The notes below the pieces were generated by a model that had not been told where the DNA came from, did not search any database, and saw nothing but the letters and a program-made list of their open reading frames with translations. A DNA stretch of 13,191 nt from JBAPRR01 sp049281195 (GTDB lineage: Bacteria; Actinomycetota; Acidimicrobiia; Acidimicrobiales; CAVXTF01), in assembly GCA_049281195.1 (NCBI GenBank), contig JBAPRR010000194.1, positions 1 through 13,191 of the forward strand, written 5' to 3'. Shown piece after piece: positions 1 to 5,711 of this stretch; positions within the stretch are counted from its first letter, which is position 1, and each line of letters begins with the position of its first letter. The position numbers were made by a program, and so were the translations under genes.

Positions 1-1671
1 CTCCATACCCGCGCGTACCGGTAGAGCGGCAGGACCAGCCCCTCCTGCCATCGAGTAGCCCATCAAATCCATGGCCTGCCAACCGAGGCTTCCTTGGAAC
101 AGCGAGAAAGGCGCCGGATATGTCAGCAGGACCTGCCCGCTCGGAACCACCCGTCCCTCCTGCGCGAACCACTGAGGCAGGACCGCGGCTGTCGCCGTCA
201 GCGGAATGTTCGAAGCCATCGCGGTTCCCATGGGCAGGACCGCCACAGTGGCTATCGCCATGGTGGCGATCGTGGCACCCACGGGCACCAGCGATCGCGT
301 TGATCGCCACACCCGGCCCGCGATAGCGGCGAGCGCTGAGTGACATTTGTCGAGAACGATTGCGAGCATCGCTGCTGCCGCAAACGTCGTGACCGCTATA
401 AACCGCGCCGGGATGATGTTTTGGATCACCGGAATGTGACGGAGCACATTCCACGGGACCCAGTAAGACGGGTTCACCCCCAGTGACAGGACTGTGGCCA
501 TCACCGCGAGCCAGGCCAGGAACAAAAGCCTGAGGTCTCTCCACCACAGCACGAGGCCTCCGACTGTCACGATCGACAGCCCCAGTCCGAGGTACTCGCT
601 GGCCGGCAACGCCGCCCCTTGATAACCACCGATGAAGAGCATGATGTGGCGGAGCGAGGTCTGGAAGTCGAGGCTCCACAGATTGCTGAGGTTGATGCCA
701 CCCCGGCCGGGCTCGAGGGACGGCCAAACCAGTCCTGACAGATGATCAGGTCCGTCGAGGGCGAACCAGACCGGGTAGCTGAGAAGAACAACTGCGGTGA
801 TGCCGGCGGCGGTCAATCCGACAACCGCCCGGGCGGCACGATCCTTGACCAGTTTGCTGTCGCGTAACCACGCCGCCACCAACAGGACCGCCAAGCCTCC
901 GATCGTGCAGACGGCGAGGATCATCAGCATCTCGGTGCCGACGAAGAATTCCAAAGAAACCAGGAGCCCGAGCAACACACCCGCTTTTCGGGGTGAAGAT
1001 CGCTGACGCACCAGGATCTCGTCGAGCATCCCGACGATGAGGGGAACCAGTACCAGCCAACTGGTCATGAAGTGGGTCCACGCTGAATTGGTGACCACGA
1101 AAGGGGAGAAGCCGAAGACAAGGCCGCCGATCAACGATGCCGGCGTCCATTTGACCCACCGTCGGAGGAGCCAGAACATGGCGACTGCATTGAGGGCGGG
1201 ACCGAGCAGGCACGCGACGTTCAGCGTGGCAACAGGTCCGAACAGCCAAGTGACGGGGGCGAGCAGGAAACCGATGGCGAGCACGCTCGTGTTCGACAGA
1301 AGGTTGACGCCGGTCGGATGGAACATGGCGGTGGAGAAGAACGGGTTGTGCCCGTGCGCGATGGCGTATGCGGGCCACTCCAGAAACCACAGGAACAACG
1401 ATGCGTCCCCGCACGCGCAGGTGGTAGTCCCTGCGGGGTGCGTCGACCAGACGTTCCACCACAGTCCGAACGACAGTGCGAGATATCCGGCGAAGACGAC
1501 GACCATGATCCCCGCAGTGCGTTTGCGGCTCTCGTGACGTTCAAAATCGTCGGCCTTCTCGTCACCCTCCTCGTTGCCGTTCGCGGCGACCGCGTGTTCA
1601 ACAGAAAGTGGAGGATCAGCCCGGGGTTGGTCCAACGTCGTCAATCCAGGGGTGATGCTCCGGCCGCCCAT
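1..1671 (-). CDS. polytopic integral membrane protein, possible GT-C-type glycosyltransferase (3' end beyond window)
   Basis: The frame is open from an ATG at 1671 to the left edge, giving 557 visible residues and no stop. The start is set by a GGTGGAG ribosome site at 1679-1685, 7 nt upstream, and lies 18 nt after the stop of the upstream epimerase gene. Residues 1-50 are acidic, polar and probably cytoplasmic. The first membrane span is near 53-71. It is followed by a loop with C85, C87, G88 and D89 (CACGDASLFLWFLEW) and an NPFFSTAMFHPTGVNLL stretch. About ten further hydrophobic segments follow, including SLEFFVGTEML near 240. The early acidic loop after the first span and the many spans resemble actinobacterial GT-C-like membrane proteins often annotated as hypothetical. 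It is the last visible gene of the sugar-nucleotide operon, so a role in glycan assembly or transfer is plausible but inferred. The coding frame is certain; the function is not. Confidence 0.8.
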   Translation of the reverse strand, partial: MGGRSITPGLTTLDQPRADPPLSVEHAVAANGNEEGDEKADDFERHESRKRTAGIMVVVFAGYLALSFGLWWNVWSTHPAGTTTCACGDASLFLWFLEWPAYAIAHGHNPFFSTAMFHPTGVNLLSNTSVLAIGFLLAPVTWLFGPVATLNVACLLGPALNAVAMFWLLRRWVKWTPASLIGGLVFGFSPFVVTNSAWTHFMTSWLVLVPLIVGMLDEILVRQRSSPRKAGVLLGLLVSLEFFVGTEMLMILAVCTIGGLAVLLVAAWLRDSKLVKDRAARAVVGLTAAGITAVVLLSYPVWFALDGPDHLSGLVWPSLEPGRGGINLSNLWSLDFQTSLRHIMLFIGGYQGAALPASEYLGLGLSIVTVGGLVLWWRDLRLLFLAWLAVMATVLSLGVNPSYWVPWNVLRHIPVIQNIIPARFIAVTTFAAAAMLAIVLDKCHSALAAIAGRVWRSTRSLVPVGATIATMAIATVAVLPMGTAMASNIPLTATAAVLPQWFAQEGRVVPSGQVLLTYPAPFSLFQGSLGWQAMDLMGYSMAGGAGPAALPVRAGME

Positions 1672-1678
1672 GGGAGCT

Positions 1679-1685
1679 CTCCACC
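1679..1685 (-). promoter_or_regulatory. ribosome binding site of the membrane protein gene
   Basis: GGTGGAG on the minus strand lies 7 nt before the ATG at 1671, inside the 18-nt gap after the epimerase stop. It supports this ATG as the start and supports co-transcription with the genes upstream. Confidence 0.6.
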
Positions 1686-1689
1686 AACC

Positions 1690-2664
1690 TCAGGCGGAGA
1701 ATTGTGAGCCGGACTTGTCCAGCTCCTTTCGGTACCACTCGATGGTCGATTCCAGGCCGTCGTGAAGGGGCCGCGATGGCGGAAGACCGAGAACGCTGCG
1801 CGCCTTGGATACGTCGCTTCGCATGGACCAGATTTCGGTGGGGCGGTATCCGATGGCGCCGAATTCCGCGGTGATCGGGTTGCCGAGCAATTCGAGGATC
1901 GTGGTGGCCAAATGACGCATGGTCACCTCTTCTCCACCGCCGATGTTGAACACGTCGCCTTCGATTCCGGGGACCACCGCGGCGCGGATGAAGCCGACGA
2001 CCAGATCATCGACGTAATTGAATTCTCGCGTCTGGATTCCTTCGGTCATCAACAGACGCTCTTTTCTGAGGGCCTTCACGATGATCTCAGGGATTATGCG
2101 ATCTGGACTTTGAGCGGGACCGAACCCGTTGAAAGGCCTCACCACGACGATCGGCCATGAACGTCCCTGATACAGCATTCTGCAGAACCGCTCGCCCGAA
2201 TATTTGCTCACCGAGTACGGCGAGAGAGGTCGCACCAAGGCGTCTTCTCTGAACGGCACCTCCACGTCGCCGTAGACCTCGCTCGTGCTCGTGTAGACGA
2301 AACGCCGGTAATCGGTGCGCGCCAATACCTGGAGAAGGTTCACCGTGCCGTGGATGTTGGTCTGGATGCATTCGTCGACGCGATCCCACGACTTGCCGAC
2401 GTGCGTGTACGCACCGAGATGGAACACGACCTCCGGCTTGGCGCGCTCGACCACGGAGGCCATGGCGCCTGAATCGTTGAGGTTGCCCCCGTGCAGGACG
2501 ATCTGGTCTCTGATGTCGACGAGGCGGACCGGATAGACCGACGAGACCGTGCTCGTCAGCGCATGGACCTGAGCACCGTCTGCAACCAGCCGCCGACTCA
2601 GATGCGATCCGATGAAACCAGTGGCACCTGTGACGAGGACTCTGACGCCGGCAAGGTCTTCCAC
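1690..2664 (-). CDS. NAD(P)-dependent nucleotide-sugar epimerase/dehydratase (extended SDR family)
   Basis: This 324-residue protein has the full extended-SDR layout. The N-terminal Rossmann motif TGATGFIG is at residues 12-19. TSTSEVYG (125-132) carries the catalytic Thr/Ser, and Y150 and K154 form the YxxxK pair (YSVSK). RPFNGFGP follows near 176-183, then a C-terminal substrate-binding part. The start chosen is GTG at 2664, because a strong AAGGAG site lies 7 nt upstream. A TTG at 2685 in the same frame would add seven basic residues but has no such site. The TSE motif keeps the Glu but not the Asp of the TDE triad of dTDP-glucose 4,6-dehydratases. The enzyme could therefore be an epimerase, or a GDP-mannose-dehydratase-like enzyme that also uses a Glu. 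It follows an RfbF-like nucleotidyltransferase, so it probably modifies that product. The substrate is not determined. Confidence 0.9.
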   Translation of the reverse strand: MEDLAGVRVLVTGATGFIGSHLSRRLVADGAQVHALTSTVSSVYPVRLVDIRDQIVLHGGNLNDSGAMASVVERAKPEVVFHLGAYTHVGKSWDRVDECIQTNIHGTVNLLQVLARTDYRRFVYTSTSEVYGDVEVPFREDALVRPLSPYSVSKYSGERFCRMLYQGRSWPIVVVRPFNGFGPAQSPDRIIPEIIVKALRKERLLMTEGIQTREFNYVDDLVVGFIRAAVVPGIEGDVFNIGGGEEVTMRHLATTILELLGNPITAEFGAIGYRPTEIWSMRSDVSKARSVLGLPPSRPLHDGLESTIEWYRKELDKSGSQFSA

Positions 2665-3350
2665 GGGCCTTCTCCTTCCCGGCAAAGGGCGGTCAGCTCC
2701 AATGCATCTTTGTAGGTATCCATCGATCGCCAGAATCCGAGGTGCCTGTACACGTACAGCTCGTCAGAGGCTGCGAGTGCCGGAAGCACCTCTCGTTCGA
2801 GGTCCTGACCGGCCCAGTGCTCGAGGGCCCGTTCGTCCATCACGAAGAACCCGGCGTTGATCCAGTGGTCGGCGAGCCTCGGCTTCTCGAGGAATTTGGT
2901 GACCTTTCCCGTCTCGTCCCACTCCAGCGTCCCATAAGGCGAAGGTAGAGGGACCGTGGTGACGGTGACCGCTCCACTATGCGAGCCGTGGAAGTCCGCC
3001 AGGGACCGGAGATCGATCGACCCGAGACCATCGCCATACGTGGCATGGAACGTCTGACCGAGCGAGGTTGCCTCCGAGCACGCCAGGATCCGCCCGCCGG
3101 TACCGGTGTCCTCGCCCGAATCGACCACCTCGACCGACCACTCTTCGGGCAGTTTGGCCGCGAACTCCTCGATGAGGTCTGCGCGGTAACCGGCGGCGAG
3201 GACGAAATCGGTCAGACCCTGCCTGGCGTAGATCTGCATCAGGTGCTGGAGAATGGGCAGGTCACCGACCGTCATCAGCGGCTTGGGCACCTCCAGGCTG
3301 TGAGGTAGGGCCCTGGTGCCTTTCCCCCCGCAGAGGATCACGGTTCGCAT
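2598..3350 (-). CDS. RfbF-like sugar-1-phosphate nucleotidyltransferase (glucose-1-phosphate cytidylyltransferase family)
   Basis: This 250-residue enzyme would join an NTP to a hexose-1-phosphate to make an activated sugar for surface glycans. It shows the nucleotidyltransferase signature GGKGTR at 8-13 with PKPL at 22-25. It also has TYGDG at 104-108 (D107 probable metal ligand), EKP at 155-157, NAGFF at 165-169, and GFWRSMDT at 205-212 near the end. GFWxxMDT and the C-terminal GPWKT are hallmarks of RfbF rather than RmlA. The protein lacks about 20 residues that RfbF proteins carry around residue 65, so CTP and glucose-1-phosphate specificity is uncertain. The ATG at 3350 directly precedes RTVILCGG but has no clear ribosome site. 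In-frame GTGs at 3407, 3401 and 3398 are alternatives. The last 22 codons overlap the downstream epimerase gene in another frame. It is probably the first gene of the minus-strand operon. Confidence 0.85.
   Translation of the reverse strand: MRTVILCGGKGTRALPHSLEVPKPLMTVGDLPILQHLMQIYARQGLTDFVLAAGYRADLIEEFAAKLPEEWSVEVVDSGEDTGTGGRILACSEATSLGQTFHATYGDGLGSIDLRSLADFHGSHSGAVTVTTVPLPSPYGTLEWDETGKVTKFLEKPRLADHWINAGFFVMDERALEHWAGQDLEREVLPALAASDELYVYRHLGFWRSMDTYKDALELTALCREGEGPWKTLPASESSSQVPLVSSDRI
2672..2677 (-). promoter_or_regulatory. strong ribosome binding site that decides the SDR gene start
   Basis: AAGGAG on the minus strand sits 7 nt before GTG 2664 and lies inside the coding sequence of the preceding nucleotidyltransferase. 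It argues for initiation at 2664 rather than at the upstream TTG at 2685. Confidence 0.65.
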
Positions 3351-3409
3351 GGGAGCACGTAGGGGGCGTCCCGATGGAATGTGTAGGGGGGCGTCCACCA
3401 CGGCCACGG

Positions 3410-3415
3410 ATGATA
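3410..3415 (-). promoter_or_regulatory. candidate -10 element for the sugar-nucleotide operon
   Basis: TATCAT on the minus strand lies in the 154-nt divergent gap facing uvrB. It is 8 nt before an in-frame GTG at 3401 and about 60 nt before the ATG at 3350. No convincing -35 is visible. If it is active, the nucleotidyltransferase mRNA could be leaderless from a GTG or carry a short leader. Confidence 0.3.
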
Positions 3416-3491
3416 CCGGAGCGGCCTCACCGCCCCCCATGATCAGCATCCCCGTGACCAGCACTTTGGCACCAATGACACACCCCGTCGG

Positions 3492-3504
3492 TACCCTGAT
3501 CTGA
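3492..3504 (+). promoter_or_regulatory. candidate leaderless promoter of uvrB (TACCCT -10, 7-nt spacer, GTG)
   Basis: TACCCT at 3492-3497 fits the TANNNT -10 consensus and is followed by exactly 7 nt before the GTG at 3505, placing the expected transcription start on the start codon. There is no ribosome site, and an in-frame TGA at 3502-3504 rules out any earlier start. A TTGGCA at 3466-3471 is a possible -35, but its 20-nt spacing is longer than ideal. Confidence 0.55.
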
Positions 3505-5640
3505 GTGCCACCTTTCGAGGTCGTATCCCCCTTCAAACCGGCTGGAGACCAGCCGGCGGCTATTCGCGCCCTGACGGAGGGGGTGGAAACGGGTGACCGG
3601 TACCAGACCCTTCTCGGCATCACCGGGAGCGGAAAGACCGCGACCATCGCCTGGACCATCGAAGCGGTGCAGCGACCGACCCTCGTCATCGAGCCGAACA
3701 AGTCTCTCGCCGCGCAGCTCGCCTCTGAGCTCAAGGACCTGTTCCCGAAGAACCGGGTCGAGTACTTCGTCTCCTACTACGACTACTACCAACCCGAGGC
3801 GTACCTCCCGACCACCGACACCTATATAGAGAAGGACTCCTCGATCAACGACGAAATCGACCGGCTCAGGCACTCGACCACGTCGAGCCTGCTGCTGAGA
3901 CGCGACGTCATCGTGGTGGCGTCCGTCTCGTGCATATACGGCCTCGGATCACCCGAGGAGTACAGCAACCGGATCCTGGTATTGCGACCGGGCGAGTCGA
4001 TCGACCAGCGCGAGCTTCTGCGCAAGCTCGTCGACCTCCACTACACGCGAAACGATCACGTGCTCGCCCGGGGGCGCTTCAGGGCCAGGGGCGACACGGT
4101 CGAGCTGCACCCCGCGTACGAGGAACAGGCTTTCCGCATCGAGCTGTTCGGCGACGAGATCGAAAGGATCCGCCGGTTCGACGCCCTGAAGGGTGAGGTG
4201 GGAGAGGAGATGGAAGAACTGATCGTCTTCGCCTCGACCCACTACGTGGCGGGCGACGAAGCGATGAAGCGGGCCATCGAATCGATCGAGATCGAGCTCG
4301 ACGAACGTCTCGCCGAGCTCCAGAGCCAGAACAAGCTTCTGGAGGCGCAACGCCTGCGCATGCGCACGCGACATGACCTCGAGATGCTGGCCGAGGTCGG
4401 TATCTGCAGCGGTATCGAGAACTACAGCCGCCACATGGACGGCCGTAGTGCCGGGGAACCGCCCAACACACTTCTTGATTTCTTTCCCAAGGATTTCCTG
4501 ACGGTCCTCGACGAAAGCCACGTGGTCATTCCGCAACTCCACGGCCAGTACGAGGGTGACCAGTCCCGAAAGCGGGTGCTGGTCGAGCACGGCTTCAGGC
4601 TTCCCTCCGCCCAGGACAACAGACCACTCACCTTCGAAGAATGCTCAGAGCGCCTGGGGCAGGTGATCTTCCTTTCTGCCACCCCGGCGAAATACGAGCT
4701 GAACATCTCCGACCGCATAGCCGAGCAGGTGATCCGACCCACCGGCCTGGTCGACCCCGAGGTTCTGGTGCAGCCGACGACGGGACAGATCGACGACCTC
4801 CTGTCGCGCATTCGCGAGGCCACCGAAGCGGGTGGGCGTGTCCTCGTGACCACTCTCACCAAGAAGATGGCCGAGGACCTGACCGACTATCTGCTCGAGC
4901 TCGGAGTGCGGGTGCAGTACATGCACTCGGACATAGACACCATCACCCGAATCGAGCTGTTGCGCGACCTGCGCCTCGGAGCAATCGACGTGCTGGTGGG
5001 GATCAACCTGCTGCGCGAGGGACTGGACCTCCCCGAGGTCTCGCTTGTCGCCATCCTCGACGCGGACAAAGAGGGTTTCCTGCGCTCTGCCTCGTCGCTG
5101 ATCCAGACGATGGGACGCGCCGCTCGAAACGTGAACGGTCAGGTGGTCCTCTACGCCGACACGATCACCGACGCCATGCGCTCGGCGATCTCGGAGACCC
5201 AACGGCGCCGGTCCAAGCAGCAGGCGTACAACGCCGAGCACGGGATCGACCCCACCACCATCAGAAAAGCGGTGACCGACATCCTCGAGCGCATCCGCCC
5301 GGCCGGAACCGACGGCACGAAACGTAAGACGCAGTACGGACGAGGCCGAGGGCCCCAAAAACGCGCACCCCTCCCTGGGGCCCAGACCGCGCGGGGGGCT
5401 CGCGACGCCCGAAGCGGCAGGCCCATGATCCACGCCTCGGACGCGGTAGACGATTACGGAAACGAGCTTTCCGGGATGGCCACAGATGACCTGCGCAAGC
5501 TCGTCAAGCGACTGGAGGCCGCCATGAACGAAGCCGCGACCGATCTCCGCTACGAGGAGGCGGCGCTGCTACGCGACGAGATCGCGGAGTTGCGTCTGGC
5601 GATCATGGACGACACCGACGGCGCGCCGGTCCCGGTCTGA
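3505..5640 (+). CDS. uvrB: excinuclease ABC subunit B, UvrB helicase
   Basis: UvrB is the DNA-loading and damage-verifying helicase of nucleotide excision repair. UvrA delivers it to lesions and it then recruits UvrC. The 711-residue protein has Walker A GITGSGKT at 38-45 and the Tyr-rich beta-hairpin beginning YYDYYQPEAYLP near 91. DESH (Walker B/motif II) is at 336-339, FLSATPAKYE follows, and helicase motif VI QTMGRAARN is at 534-542. A UVR domain (TDDLRKLVKRLE to about 696) binds UvrA or UvrC. Between the helicase and UVR domains, residues about 608-645 form a basic, Gly/Arg-rich linker that is probably disordered. The GTG start is fixed, because an in-frame TGA directly precedes it and the FKPAGDQP N-terminus is needed. 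The gene is divergent from the sugar operon and lies 71 bp before uvrA on the same strand. Confidence 0.98.
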   Translation: MPPFEVVSPFKPAGDQPAAIRALTEGVETGDRYQTLLGITGSGKTATIAWTIEAVQRPTLVIEPNKSLAAQLASELKDLFPKNRVEYFVSYYDYYQPEAYLPTTDTYIEKDSSINDEIDRLRHSTTSSLLLRRDVIVVASVSCIYGLGSPEEYSNRILVLRPGESIDQRELLRKLVDLHYTRNDHVLARGRFRARGDTVELHPAYEEQAFRIELFGDEIERIRRFDALKGEVGEEMEELIVFASTHYVAGDEAMKRAIESIEIELDERLAELQSQNKLLEAQRLRMRTRHDLEMLAEVGICSGIENYSRHMDGRSAGEPPNTLLDFFPKDFLTVLDESHVVIPQLHGQYEGDQSRKRVLVEHGFRLPSAQDNRPLTFEECSERLGQVIFLSATPAKYELNISDRIAEQVIRPTGLVDPEVLVQPTTGQIDDLLSRIREATEAGGRVLVTTLTKKMAEDLTDYLLELGVRVQYMHSDIDTITRIELLRDLRLGAIDVLVGINLLREGLDLPEVSLVAILDADKEGFLRSASSLIQTMGRAARNVNGQVVLYADTITDAMRSAISETQRRRSKQQAYNAEHGIDPTTIRKAVTDILERIRPAGTDGTKRKTQYGRGRGPQKRAPLPGAQTARGARDARSGRPMIHASDAVDDYGNELSGMATDDLRKLVKRLEAAMNEAATDLRYEEAALLRDEIAELRLAIMDDTDGAPVPV

Positions 5641-5698
5641 GCCCCCGACCTCCGTCCTGATCGACCATCCACCCAACGGCTGAAGATCGAACCCCCGG

Positions 5699-5711
5699 TA
5701 TTCTCGAAAAG
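5699..5711 (+). promoter_or_regulatory. candidate leaderless promoter of uvrA (TATTCT -10, 7-nt spacer, ATG)
   Basis: TATTCT at 5699-5704 matches TANNNT and is followed by exactly 7 nt before the uvrA ATG at 5712. No ribosome site precedes the ATG. The arrangement is the same as at uvrB. A TCGAAC hexamer at 5687-5692, just upstream, resembles one half of an actinobacterial LexA box, but the other half is missing. Confidence 0.6.

Noticed and set aside
746..1601. Open frames opposite or alternate to the membrane protein, up to 238 codons
   Set aside because: Their products are Arg/Pro/Ser-rich with no motif. The frame that gives coherent membrane spans is the one running from 1671 to the left edge.
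3316..3504. A 62-codon plus-strand frame ending directly at the uvrB GTG
   Set aside because: It is antisense to the nucleotidyltransferase start, low in complexity, and has no ribosome site.
3351..3734. N-terminal extension of the nucleotidyltransferase to 3734
   Set aside because: It would overlap the start of uvrB by 230 nt, and the extra residues have no family similarity. The fold starts at RTVILCGG.
5687..5704. LexA/SOS box upstream of uvrA
   Set aside because: Only the left half TCGAAC is present. The expected GTTCGA partner is replaced by GGTATT, so the palindrome fails.
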